From: Paracoccus sp. Z118
GTDB lineage: Bacteria; Pseudomonadota; Alphaproteobacteria; Rhodobacterales; Rhodobacteraceae
Assembly: GCF_019061185.1 (NCBI RefSeq)
Contig: NZ_JAHQZU010000008.1
Location: 1-64,000, forward strand
Direction of reading: 5' to 3'
Length of the DNA stretch: 64,000 nt
The notes beneath the pieces are model-generated. The model saw nothing but the letters and a program-made list of their open reading frames with translations. It was not told the DNA's origin and searched no databases. How positions within the stretch are numbered: the stretch's first letter is position 1; the number at the start of each line of letters is the position of its first letter. Shown here one piece after another: positions 1 through 8,098 of the stretch. The position numbers and the translations under genes are program-made.

Positions 1-83
1 TATCTCCAAAACCAACTCCTTCGCGCCATGCCCACCCGCGGAGAATGGACCGATCAGATCAGCAGCGGCAGGAGGAGAGCGCC

Positions 84-917
84 GTGGCGCTTACGACCGA
101 TCTTCCGCTTCTGGGCGTCGCAATCCCGACCGCCGGAATTGAAACGCTGCAGGACTTCATCCTTTCCGAAAACCGCGATCTGGAGCTGCAGGACTTCATC
201 GACGCCGATCTGCTGAACGGCGACTGGAAATCCGTGGCCGACCGGGCGAAGGCGCTGCTGGCAGGCCATACCGGCCGCCTCGGCATCCACGGCCCTTTCT
301 GGGGTCTGGATATCGCCTGCCCCGACCCCGACATCCGGGCGCTGAACACCCGCAAGTTTATGCAGGGTCTCGATGTGTGCGAATATCTGGCCGCCACGCA
401 GATGGTCATCCACTCGCCCTATTCGACATGGGACTTCAACAATCTCGACAACTTCCAGGGGCGGGCGGCCTATGACCGGGTGCTGGACAACTGCCACAGG
501 ACCATGGCGGCGGTCGTGAAGCGGGCCGAGGAGATCGGCGTCACGATGGTGATCGAGAACATCCAGGACAAGGACCCCGACATCCGCCGCATCCTCGCCG
601 ACAGCTTCGATTCGCCCGCGATGGCGGTGTCCATCGACACGGGGCACGCCCATTACGCCTTCGGCTCGACCGGCGCGCCGCCGGTGGACTATTACGTCCG
701 CCGCGCCGGCGGCCGGCTGGAACATGTCCACCTTCAGGACGCCGACGGCTATGCCGACCGCCACTGGAGCATCGGCGAGGGCACGATCTGCTGGCCTGCC
801 GTCTTCCGCGCGCTGGGGGAGATCACCTCGAAACCGCGCCTGATCCTTGAGTTGCGCGACAAGTCGGGAATTCTCCCTTCGGCGGCCTATCTGAACCGCC
901 TCGGCCTGGCGCGCTGA
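84..917 (+). CDS. Sugar phosphate isomerase/epimerase-family TIM-barrel protein
   Basis: About 277 residues of the xylose-isomerase-like/AP-endonuclease-2 TIM-barrel family, cytosolic enzymes that isomerise or epimerise sugars, inositols or related polyols at a divalent metal. Metal-site style motifs are visible in order: VIENIQD (Glu), SIDTGHAHY (Asp/His), EHVHLQD (His/Asp) and LILELRD (Glu). I chose the GTG at 84 because a strong ribosome site (aggaggag) lies 6-7 bases before it; an in-frame ATG at 45 is possible but has no usable ribosome site. No intact upstream gene is visible, so it may end an operon that starts left of the window. It converges with the oxidoreductase operon. The substrate cannot be told from the sequence. 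Confidence 0.8.
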   Translation: MALTTDLPLLGVAIPTAGIETLQDFILSENRDLELQDFIDADLLNGDWKSVADRAKALLAGHTGRLGIHGPFWGLDIACPDPDIRALNTRKFMQGLDVCEYLAATQMVIHSPYSTWDFNNLDNFQGRAAYDRVLDNCHRTMAAVVKRAEEIGVTMVIENIQDKDPDIRRILADSFDSPAMAVSIDTGHAHYAFGSTGAPPVDYYVRRAGGRLEHVHLQDADGYADRHWSIGEGTICWPAVFRALGEITSKPRLILELRDKSGILPSAAYLNRLGLAR

Positions 918-1179
918 GGACGGGAATTGCGCGGGTTCAACCGGCCAGCGCAACATCCTGCTGAGGCTGCGATGACGACAGGCAGACGCAGATCCGAACG
1001 ATCGACGAGGCGCCAGCGATCTTGGGGGAGATTACGTCCAGCACTCACAGGGCGCGACGCCTCGAAGGCCGCGGCAACAGCAGGATGGGATATAACGCAA
1101 ACACCGGCCGCAGCTCAGCGGCGGGCCTCGCATACCGAAACTGCTTGACCAAGACGACCCCGTTACCGAAGTCCTGGGC

Positions 1180-2358
1180 CTAGCAGCGCCGATCATATCC
1201 GCTTGGGTCGAACTCGGACGTCATCTTTTCGCTGACCACGAGGTTGCTGCTGAAGCGGCCGATGGAATACCGGGTCAGATCGACCGGCGGGGGACGCCCG
1301 CAGATCTGATACGCCAGATTTTCCCCGACGGCGGGGGCGATCTGGAAGCCGCCGCCGCTGCCGCCGAAGGCGTGGAACAGTCCCGGTGTCGTCTGGCTCG
1401 GGCCCAGAACGGGCAGCATGTCGGGCAGATACCCCTCGACGCCTGACCATACGCGGATCACCTCGGCGTGCCGCAGGAAGGGCAGTTTCCGCGCGACGGA
1501 ACGCATGCCCGCCAGAGTCTTCTGCGGCGGCACGAGAGTATGCTCGCCATCCGCATTCGCCAATGTTCGCGGGTAGCCTGCAAAGATGAAATTGCCGCGC
1601 GGGATCTGGCGCAGCAGCAGGTCGCCTTCGATCGTGTAGAGCGATGGACGCAGCGTGTAGGGCAGGGGCTCGGTCACGAACTGGGGCGGCCCGGCGGCGA
1701 TGAGGGGAACCTCCTCTCCGAACTGCGCGCAAATTGCGGCCGCCCAAGCGCCTGCGGCGTTGACGAGGACCGGAGCGGAAACGGTATCCAGAGTCGGGCC
1801 GCTCAGGGTGAACCCGTTGGAGCCGTGCGCGATCCGGGTGACTTCCGCGTTGTCGAACAGCACCCCGCCGCCCCGCAGCATCGCCCGGACCACCGCAGGG
1901 GTGCCAAGACGCGGGTTGGCCACGGCGCAGCGGGTCGAACAAGAGGCAATCATGCCGTCCTGCGCCGCCAGCCATGGCATCTTCCGGCGCAGCGCCTCGC
2001 CTTCCACGACCTCGACCTCCAATCCGCATGCCAGCGAATTCTGCGCGTATTTCAGCAGCTTCTGGCGACCATCAGGGCTGCTTGCGAGATAGATCATGCC
2101 GGTGCGGTCGTATTCGCAGCCTTCGCCAGTCAGGGACTCGAAGTTTTCCCAATGGCTTTGCGCCGCCAGTGACAGCGGGTATTGTTCGATTGCCCGCCCC
2201 TGAAGCCGCAGCTTCCCGAAATTCGCGCCGCTGGACTGCGCCCCCACATGGCCCCGTTCGACCAACGCGACCCGCTTGCCCATCCTTGTCAGGAAAAGGC
2301 CGGTGAACGCGCCGAACAAGCCCCCGCCGACGATCACCGCGTCGAAGCTCTGCGTCAT
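1180..2358 (-). CDS. FAD-dependent oxidoreductase, HcnC/opine oxidase beta-like (DAO family)
   Basis: A 392-residue flavoprotein of the glycine/D-amino-acid oxidase (DAO) family. The N-terminal dinucleotide fold (VIVGGGLFGAFTG) binds FAD, followed by an Arg-Leu-rich FAD loop and a C-terminal GGSGGGFQIAP segment typical of the family. It is the last gene of a three-gene minus-strand operon whose other products are an FAD/2Fe-2S(BFD) subunit and a small 2Fe-2S subunit. The same set makes up hydrogen cyanide synthase (HcnABC) and opine/octopine oxidases, which oxidise an amine or N-alkyl amino acid and pass electrons to the respiratory chain. The ATG at 2358 overlaps the stop of the preceding gene by 4 bases (ATGA), so translation is probably coupled. 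The substrate is unknown; cyanide synthesis is not implied. Confidence 0.85.
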   Translation of the reverse strand: MTQSFDAVIVGGGLFGAFTGLFLTRMGKRVALVERGHVGAQSSGANFGKLRLQGRAIEQYPLSLAAQSHWENFESLTGEGCEYDRTGMIYLASSPDGRQKLLKYAQNSLACGLEVEVVEGEALRRKMPWLAAQDGMIASCSTRCAVANPRLGTPAVVRAMLRGGGVLFDNAEVTRIAHGSNGFTLSGPTLDTVSAPVLVNAAGAWAAAICAQFGEEVPLIAAGPPQFVTEPLPYTLRPSLYTIEGDLLLRQIPRGNFIFAGYPRTLANADGEHTLVPPQKTLAGMRSVARKLPFLRHAEVIRVWSGVEGYLPDMLPVLGPSQTTPGLFHAFGGSGGGFQIAPAVGENLAYQICGRPPPVDLTRYSIGRFSSNLVVSEKMTSEFDPSGYDRRC

Positions 2359-3743
2359 GCGCGTGCCTCTTCGTCGGCGCTGCCGACAGGGATCGGGCGC
2401 AACGGCGCCTGGGCGCGCAAGCGTCCGACCGATTCGACCGGCCGTCCGCTGGCGGCGGCCGTGAGTTCCTGCAGGGTGGGGCCGCAGAACCGGGCCTGGC
2501 AGCGGCCCATGCCGCAACGGGTGATCGCCTTGACGCGGTTGATTTCGACGGGTCCGGCCGTGCTCGAAACCGCCTTGCGGATTTCCCCGGCCGTCACGCG
2601 CTCGCAGCGGCATATGATGGTGTCGTCGGGCATGGCGGCGGCCTGCTCATGCGGCCACGGGAACGCCCCGGCTGAGTGCACCTGAAACCGCCGCAGACGC
2701 CGGGCCCTGCGCCGCAACGCGCGTGCTTCGCGCGTCACCGGGCTTGCAGCGCCGGCGCGATCAGCAAGCATGGAAAGCGCCGCCAGCCTTCCGCTATATG
2801 CAGCCGCTTCCCTTCCGCCCGTCATGGCGCCATCGCCGGCGAGCCACAGGCGTTGCCCGGCGCGGCCATCCGCGTCGATGATCGGAAACCAGTTCCGCAG
2901 TTGCGGGTGAAAGCTGAACCGCGCGCCTGCCAGTTCAGCCAACTGGGTTTCGGGCCGCAAGCCGTGGCCGAATGCCAGTGCGTCACAGGCCAGGGTTTCG
3001 GTTCGGCCGGATGCGTGACGGATCTCGACCGCTTCCAGCCGTTCGCCCCCGATAGCACGCACCAGATCTGCGCCATCGATCCGGCGGACGTCCGGCCTTC
3101 GCAACTCACGCAGAAGCCGCAATCCCTCGATCAGTGTCGAGAGACCGGTCATCGCCATGCCCGCCGCGGCGCGGCGTTTCTGCGCCCGGCTGGCGGCATC
3201 GACGATGGTCAGATGGCGGACGCCCATGCGCAGATATTGCGCGGCAGCGAGATAGAGCAGGGGCGATGCGCCGGCCAGCACGACGCGGCTGCCGATGAAC
3301 GCCGCATGTTGTTTCAGCGCGACCTGCGCCGCACCCAGCGAAAACACGCCGGGAAGGGTCCAGCCCGGAAAAGCCATGATGCGGTCCGTGGCACCCGTCG
3401 CGATCAGCAGCCGGTCATAGGGCAGGCTGTCGTGCCGGCCGTCCCGCAAGATCGCCAGCCGGTTGTCGAAGATGCCCCAGACCAGACTGCCCGGACGCCA
3501 GTCACACGCGGCCAGGACGCGATCTTCCTCGGCCTCCCGGCGCGCGGTTGCCCCGGCCTGCGCATGACCGAAGAGCCGTTCCGCCTCCGGCGTCATCAGC
3601 GGTGAAAGCCGCCTTGTTCCCTGTCCGCCCGGACGCGGGTTCTCCTCGAGCACGACGGGGCGCAGGCCCGCCTCGAGCAGGGCTTTCGCGCAGGCGAGCC
3701 CCGCCGGTCCCGCGCCGATCACGACCGGATGCAATTCACTCAT
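2355..3743 (-). CDS. FAD/NAD(P)-dependent oxidoreductase with C-terminal BFD-like [2Fe-2S] domain, HcnB/OoxA-like
   Basis: A 462-residue subunit. Residues 5-330 form a two-dinucleotide-domain flavoprotein (VIGAGPAGLACAKAL at the N terminus, LLIATGATDR in the middle, LWLAGDGAMTGG near the end). Residues about 374-430 carry a BFD-like [2Fe-2S] domain with ICRCE and a later TRCGMGRCQARFC cluster giving the cysteine ligands. This layout is typical of the large subunit of HcnABC and opine oxidase complexes. Its start overlaps the stop of the small ferredoxin gene by 8 bases, and its stop overlaps the HcnC-like start by 4, so the three products are probably made in matched amounts as one complex. 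It sits directly downstream of an IclR-type regulatory region. Confidence 0.88.
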   Translation of the reverse strand: MSELHPVVIGAGPAGLACAKALLEAGLRPVVLEENPRPGGQGTRRLSPLMTPEAERLFGHAQAGATARREAEEDRVLAACDWRPGSLVWGIFDNRLAILRDGRHDSLPYDRLLIATGATDRIMAFPGWTLPGVFSLGAAQVALKQHAAFIGSRVVLAGASPLLYLAAAQYLRMGVRHLTIVDAASRAQKRRAAAGMAMTGLSTLIEGLRLLRELRRPDVRRIDGADLVRAIGGERLEAVEIRHASGRTETLACDALAFGHGLRPETQLAELAGARFSFHPQLRNWFPIIDADGRAGQRLWLAGDGAMTGGREAAAYSGRLAALSMLADRAGAASPVTREARALRRRARRLRRFQVHSAGAFPWPHEQAAAMPDDTIICRCERVTAGEIRKAVSSTAGPVEINRVKAITRCGMGRCQARFCGPTLQELTAAASGRPVESVGRLRAQAPLRPIPVGSADEEARA

Positions 3744-4044
3744 TCTGCGATCCCGGTTCGGGCGGAAGGCGGCATAACTCCATTCCGTCCACGACTTCGG
3801 TCATGCAGGCCCGCAGCCTTTCGCCGGAAATTGCCCACAAGGTGCAGTCCTGACAGGCGCCCATGAGACAGAAGCCGCAACGCGGGCTGCCGTCGAATTC
3901 CGAGCGTCCCGTCATGAGACCCGCCGCAAGCAGCGCCGTGATCAGGCTTTCGCCGCTTCGCGCAGGCATCTCGATGCCGTCCAGGTAGATGATCGCGTCG
4001 GGCTGGCGTGCTACGGCCGAGCGGAACAGAGGCGGGTTCATCAT
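3736..4044 (-). CDS. Small (2Fe-2S)-binding protein, HcnA-like subunit
   Basis: About 102 residues, matching the small ferredoxin-type subunit of HcnA/SoxA-like oxidoreductases. The ligand pattern CGFCLMGACQDC followed by RACMT near the C terminus fits a plant-type [2Fe-2S] fold. The start is one of two adjacent ATG codons (4044 or 4041); no strong ribosome site is visible. The 15-bp palindrome at 4056-4070 lies 11 bp before the ATG, so a repressor bound there would block the operon. It is the first gene of the three-gene oxidoreductase operon and is transcribed in the same direction as the iclR gene behind it. The electron-transfer role follows from family knowledge. Confidence 0.85.
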   Translation of the reverse strand: MMNPPLFRSAVARQPDAIIYLDGIEMPARSGESLITALLAAGLMTGRSEFDGSPRCGFCLMGACQDCTLWAISGERLRACMTEVVDGMELCRLPPEPGSQNE

Positions 4045-4055
4045 TGCTGCCGTTC

Positions 4056-4070
4056 TATTGCCATGCAATA
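4056..4070. promoter_or_regulatory. Palindromic operator candidate upstream of the oxidoreductase operon
   Basis: The sequence TATTGCCATGCAATA is an interrupted palindrome (TATTGC/GCAATA). A copy differing at one base lies at 5008-5022 before the divergent catabolic operon. IclR proteins usually bind short near-palindromes of about this length, and an iclR gene lies between the two copies, so it is the likely binding protein. Binding itself is inferred. Confidence 0.6.
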
Positions 4071-4133
4071 AGAAATGTTGCATACAGGGAGCAACGACAG
4101 GGTGGCCGCTGTCAACAGGAAGTTGGCCCCGGT

Positions 4134-4913
4134 TCAGTAGGAAATGCCGCGTGCCGCAGCCGTCACCAGATGCGGGAACGTCTCCAGGAACTGCGCACGC
4201 TCCATCCGGGCAAGCGGAACCGCCACGCTGACGGCCGCGACCACTTCGCCATCTCCGCCCAGGATCGGTGCCGCGACCGAGGCGTCGCCGTGATAGATCT
4301 CGTCGAACGCCGCCGCGTAGCCGATCCGCCGCGCCTCGTCGATGCGCGCCAGAAGCTCTTCCTTGTCGGTCGGTGTTGCCGGGGTATATTTGCGTATCTC
4401 CGACCGCTCCAGAATGTCGCGCACCGCTGCGTCGGGCATGCGCGACAGGATGGCTCGGCCGGCTGACGTGCAATAGGCCGGCAGCCGCGAGCCGGAGATG
4501 ACATCGGTGTTGAGCATGCGCCGGCTGAGATAACGCGAGACGAAGACGATTTCAGTGCCGTCCAGCACGGTCAGGCTGACGGCTTCCTCGGTTTCCTTGC
4601 TCAGATGCAGCAGGACGGGCATGGCCCGATCGATCAGCCGCGATCCCCGGACGTAGTGATATGCCAGCTCCAATGTCTTGATCGACAGCTCGAACCGGCG
4701 CGACGCGGGGTCCTTGCGAAGATAGCCGAGTTGGGTGAGCGTGTGTGTGAAGCGCTGCGCGCTGCTGACATCGAGATCGGCGAGATCGGCGATCTGGGAC
4801 AGGGTCAGCGAGCCGCGTCCCTTGTCGAAGACGGTCAGCACGCGGAACGCCTTGGCGACGGATTGCACCATCAGCGGATCGCTGCGTTTGGGCCGGCTTG
4901 CGTCGCTCTTCAT
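4134..4913 (-). CDS. IclR-family transcriptional regulator
   Basis: A 259-residue regulator. Residues about 14-75 form a winged helix-turn-helix (LTLSQIADLADLDVSSAQR is the recognition region) and residues about 85-255 form the IclR effector-binding domain (SAGRAILSRMP, RRIGYAAAFDE). I chose the ATG at 4913 because it follows an agggg ribosome site and the family's N terminus begins just there; a longer reading to 5000 would run into the operator region. It lies between the HcnABC-like operon and the long right-going operon, with near-identical palindromes before the first gene of each. It probably controls both and responds to a small carboxylate or amino acid from the pathway. Confidence 0.9.
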   Translation of the reverse strand: MKSDASRPKRSDPLMVQSVAKAFRVLTVFDKGRGSLTLSQIADLADLDVSSAQRFTHTLTQLGYLRKDPASRRFELSIKTLELAYHYVRGSRLIDRAMPVLLHLSKETEEAVSLTVLDGTEIVFVSRYLSRRMLNTDVISGSRLPAYCTSAGRAILSRMPDAAVRDILERSEIRKYTPATPTDKEELLARIDEARRIGYAAAFDEIYHGDASVAAPILGGDGEVVAAVSVAVPLARMERAQFLETFPHLVTAAARGISY

Positions 4914-5007
4914 CTGACACCCCCTGAAGAAACTGCGCCGGCATCGGGCGGGTCGCAAAATGAAGCTTGACCTGACTACGATTCGGCAAGCAACATGCAA
5001 TAAGTAT

Positions 5008-5022
5008 TATTGGCATGCAATA
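5008..5022. promoter_or_regulatory. Palindromic operator candidate upstream of the crotonase/transport operon
   Basis: The sequence TATTGGCATGCAATA matches the 4056-4070 site at 14 of 15 positions. Its last base abuts the ribosome site (aggaggg, 5022-5028) of the crotonase gene. A further half-like copy, ACATGCAATA, lies at 4993-5002. Repression by the IclR protein is the simplest reading; this has not been tested. Confidence 0.6.
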
Positions 5023-5032
5023 GGAGGGACCG

Positions 5033-5803
5033 ATGGCGGAGTTCGTGCTGGAGGAGACTATCGGCCGGGTGCGTCGGCTGACACTGAACCGCCCGGACAA
5101 GCTGAATGCCTGGAACACCGCCATGCGTGACCAGTTGATCGCCGCCTTGGAAGCTGCCGAGGAAGATGCCGACATCGGCGCCATCGTCCTGACCGGCGCG
5201 GGTGATCGCGCGTTCGGGGCTGGCCAGGACCTGTCGGAAAGCAAGGGTTTCGACGCCGATCGCGCCGAAACCTGGATGGCCGAGTGGAAGCGGCTCTACA
5301 ATCAGTTCCGACTTGGCCGGAAACCGATCGTCGCGGCGCTGAACGGGGTGGCTGCGGGGTCCGCTTTCCAGGTCGCGCTTCTCTGCGATCTGCGCGTGGC
5401 GCATGCCGGCGTCCAGATGGGTCAGCCCGAGATCAACTCCGGCATCGCGACGGTGACCGGCAGCTGGATCATGCGCGAAGTCATCGGTCTTGCCCGGACC
5501 ATCGACCTGACGCTGACGGGGCGGATGCTCGAAGCGAGCGAAGCCTATGAGTTCGGACTGATCTCACGGCTTGTTCCGGCGGAAGACGTCCAGCAGACGG
5601 CCTTGGAACTGGCGGAGCTTCTGGCCGGCAAGCCGGCGGGCGCCATGCGCCTGAACCGGGCGCGTTTCGCCGATATGACCCAGGCGGGGTTCGACAATGC
5701 CATGGCCGAAGGTGTCCGCATCCAGCGCGAAGCCTATGCGTCGGGCGAGCCGCAGGCCATGATGGAGAAGTTTCTCGCCTCGCGCGCTGCGCGCAAGGCG
5801 TGA
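5033..5803 (+). CDS. Enoyl-CoA hydratase/isomerase (crotonase) family protein
   Basis: A 256-residue crotonase-fold enzyme acting on a CoA thioester. The two oxyanion-hole segments are present (FGAGQDLSES and NGVAAGSAF), and a Glu in MGQPEINSG lies where catalytic acids of this family are found. The start ATG follows aggaggg. It is the first gene of a long operon that also encodes an acyl-CoA ligase, so the pair could activate a carboxylic acid to a CoA ester and then hydrate, isomerise or cleave it. The operator candidate overlaps its ribosome site. The exact reaction is not predictable because the crotonase family is diverse. Confidence 0.85.
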   Translation: MAEFVLEETIGRVRRLTLNRPDKLNAWNTAMRDQLIAALEAAEEDADIGAIVLTGAGDRAFGAGQDLSESKGFDADRAETWMAEWKRLYNQFRLGRKPIVAALNGVAAGSAFQVALLCDLRVAHAGVQMGQPEINSGIATVTGSWIMREVIGLARTIDLTLTGRMLEASEAYEFGLISRLVPAEDVQQTALELAELLAGKPAGAMRLNRARFADMTQAGFDNAMAEGVRIQREAYASGEPQAMMEKFLASRAARKA

Positions 5804-5875
5804 CAGCATGGCAGGATAGACAAAAACGAGCATCGGTCCACGATGCCGAGATCCGACCAACAGAGGAGAACTCCA

Positions 5876-6934
5876 ATGACGAAAGACGGCATTCTCGAAA
5901 TGTCGCGGCGTGGTCTGCTGATCGGGGGGGCTGCCGTCCTGGCCACCCCGATGCTGGCGCGTCGCAGCTGGGCAAGCCAGTCGCTTGTGGTGGCCGATCC
6001 GGGTGGGCCCTTCACGGAAGGCTATCGAAGGGCATTCTATGAGCCCTTCACGGCCGAGACCGGCATCACGATCAACGGGGTCGCCCGCGACGCCGAGCCG
6101 ACCGCGCAGTTCAAGTCCATCGTCGAGACGAAATCCTATATCTGGGATGTCTGCACCTTGACGCTTTCGGCGCGGCTCATTCTCGAGGAAGAGGATCTGC
6201 TCGAACCCCTGAACCTTGACCCCGCCAAGGTCGCCGATGTGATGCCCGAGGCGGTCCACCCCAACATGCTGGGCGTCGATGTCTATTCGGCCGTGCTGGC
6301 CTACAATGCGGACACCCTTCCCGAAGCGCCCGAAGGATGGGCGGCGATGTGGGATCTGGAGCGGTTTCCTGGGCGCCGCTGCCTGAGGCGCAATCCCATC
6401 GACACGCTGGAAATCGCGTTGATGGCCGATGGCGTGGCGCCGGCGGATCTTTACCCGCTCGATGTCGATCGCGCCTTCCGCAAGCTGGACGAGATCAAGG
6501 ATCATATCGACGTCTGGTGGACCGGCGGGGCGCAATCGACCCAGCTGCTGGAAAGCGGCGAGGTGGACCTGATCGCCGGCTGGAACGCGCGCTTCCAGGC
6601 CGCGGTCGATAACGGAGCGCCGGTCAAGATCGTCTGGAATGGCGGTCTCTATTCCATCGAAGGCTGGGGGATTCCCAAAGGGAACCCGAAGGCCGATCTT
6701 GCCCGCGAATTCGTTGCCTTCTGTGCGCAAGCCGAGATGCAGGCGAAGTACACCGAAGATCTGGCGTACGGCCCGACCAACCTCCGGGCCTATGACTTCA
6801 TCCCGCCGGAACGGGCCGCAATCCTGCCCACCGCTCCGCAGAACCTCGCGGTCATGTCGCTGGCGTCGGAGCCTTACTGGAAGGAACACCGCGCCGAACT
6901 GACCGAGCGCTTCAATGCGTGGCTGCTTGGCTGA
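5876..6934 (+). CDS. Tat-exported ABC transporter substrate-binding protein (PotD/family 1)
   Basis: A 352-residue periplasmic binding protein. The N terminus has a Tat signal (SRRGLLIGGAAV, then a cleavage region near ARRSWAS). The mature part resembles the spermidine/putrescine-type family 1 solute-binding proteins. I chose the ATG at 5876 because it follows agaggagaa and puts the twin-arginine motif near residue 10. The next two genes encode the ATPase and permease of the same importer. The ligand could be a polyamine-like or amino-acid-like cation given the neighbouring amine and semialdehyde enzymes, but it cannot be read from the sequence. A strong hairpin follows the gene and may raise its share of the operon message. 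Confidence 0.85.
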   Translation: MTKDGILEMSRRGLLIGGAAVLATPMLARRSWASQSLVVADPGGPFTEGYRRAFYEPFTAETGITINGVARDAEPTAQFKSIVETKSYIWDVCTLTLSARLILEEEDLLEPLNLDPAKVADVMPEAVHPNMLGVDVYSAVLAYNADTLPEAPEGWAAMWDLERFPGRRCLRRNPIDTLEIALMADGVAPADLYPLDVDRAFRKLDEIKDHIDVWWTGGAQSTQLLESGEVDLIAGWNARFQAAVDNGAPVKIVWNGGLYSIEGWGIPKGNPKADLAREFVAFCAQAEMQAKYTEDLAYGPTNLRAYDFIPPERAAILPTAPQNLAVMSLASEPYWKEHRAELTERFNAWLLG

Positions 6935-6945
6935 GCAGCGCCCGC

Positions 6946-6970
6946 GCTCCGGGGGTGCTGCCCCCGGAGC
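6946..6970 (+). promoter_or_regulatory. Perfect 10-bp intergenic hairpin between binding-protein and ATPase genes
   Basis: GCTCCGGGGG and CCCCCGGAGC pair perfectly around the loop TGCTG. It is followed by only GTTT, so it is a poor terminator. Such hairpins after binding-protein genes often protect the upstream message from 3' decay so that more binding protein than transporter is made. That role is inferred. Confidence 0.55.
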
Positions 6971-7015
6971 GTTTCGCCCGTGCCGAAAACAAACGTCGAT
7001 TACTCAGGAGCCACG

Positions 7016-8098
7016 ATGACAGCGGCATCCCGTCAGAACAAGCTCGTGCTCGAAGGGCTTTCAAAGCGTTATGGCGCGTTCACGGCGCTTGAACCGACCA
7101 GCCTTTCGGTGGACGACGGCGAATTCCTGACCTTGCTCGGGCCATCAGGTTCTGGAAAGACGACACTGCTTCAGATGATTTCCGGCCTCACCGAACCGTC
7201 AGAGGGCAAGCTCTGGGTGGATGGCGAAGACTGGACCTTTCGTCCGGTCAACCAACGGGGGATGGGGCTGGTCTTTCAGCATTACGCGCTTTTCCCGCAT
7301 ATGACCGTGGCGGAGAACGTGGCATTTCCGTTGCAGATGAGGAAACTGCCGCAAGCCGAGCTGCGCTCGCGGGTCGATGAAACGCTGAAGAAGGTGCAGC
7401 TGGACGCTTTCGCCCACCGCTTTCCCAAGGAACTGTCGGGGGGCCAGCAACAGCGCGTGGCGCTGGCCCGCTGTTTCGTTTTCCGCCCACGGTTGATTCT
7501 GATGGATGAGCCGCTGGGTGCGCTGGACAAGGCGCTGCGCGAGAACATGCAGATGGAGATCCGCCGCCTTCACAAGGAATACGGCACGACTGTTGTCTAT
7601 GTCACCCACGACCAGGAAGAGGCGCTGGTCATGTCGGACAGAATTTGCGTGATGAATCATGCAAAGGTTGAGCAGCTTGGCGCGCCGCACAGGATTTATG
7701 CCGACCCGGAGACGCTATTCGCCGCGACGTTTATCGGCCACTCCAATGTGCTGACGGGAAAACGGCTTTCCATGGATGACAGGACAGCGGTCATCCGCAC
7801 GCCCTCGGGTGATTTCCGGGGCGCCTATACGGCGAGGGATCGGGGGACCGAGAAAGTTGCGCTGATCGTCAGGCCGGAACAGATGCGCCTTGGGCCGCCA
7901 CCCGACGGAGAGTATGACGGTGTCACGGGGCGCCTGAACGATCTCGTGTATGTCGGCGCGGATACACGCTTGCTGGTGTCATTGCCCGACAGCACCGAAA
8001 TCATGCTGCGGCACGATCCGGCGACCGGCGCGATGCCGGCGATCGGGGATCAGGTGGCGGTCCATTGGGCGAAGTCGGCGGCCAGGATCGTGTCATGA
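7016..8098 (+). CDS. ABC transporter ATP-binding protein (PotA-like)
   Basis: A 360-residue ATPase subunit of a spermidine/putrescine-type importer, acting on the cytoplasmic face of the membrane. Visible motifs: Walker A GPSGSGKTT (about residue 42), Q-loop VFQHYALFPHM, signature LSGGQQQRVALARC (about 140), Walker B LILMDEP (about 160) and the H-loop YVTHDQEEA. Residues about 285-358 match the TOBE regulatory domain. The ATG at 7016 follows caggag; an ATG at 6980 lacks such a site. The stop overlaps the permease start (ATGA). It works with the binding protein before it and the fused permease after it. Confidence 0.9.
   Translation: MTAASRQNKLVLEGLSKRYGAFTALEPTSLSVDDGEFLTLLGPSGSGKTTLLQMISGLTEPSEGKLWVDGEDWTFRPVNQRGMGLVFQHYALFPHMTVAENVAFPLQMRKLPQAELRSRVDETLKKVQLDAFAHRFPKELSGGQQQRVALARCFVFRPRLILMDEPLGALDKALRENMQMEIRRLHKEYGTTVVYVTHDQEEALVMSDRICVMNHAKVEQLGAPHRIYADPETLFAATFIGHSNVLTGKRLSMDDRTAVIRTPSGDFRGAYTARDRGTEKVALIVRPEQMRLGPPPDGEYDGVTGRLNDLVYVGADTRLLVSLPDSTEIMLRHDPATGAMPAIGDQVAVHWAKSAARIVS

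Noticed and set aside
927..1148. Small plus-strand open frame after the isomerase gene
   Set aside because: No ribosome site, no recognisable protein; the 262-base gap looks non-coding.
1180..4044. Hydrogen cyanide synthase
   Set aside because: The HcnABC resemblance is to a broad family of amine dehydrogenases; the sequence and the catabolic setting do not support cyanide production.
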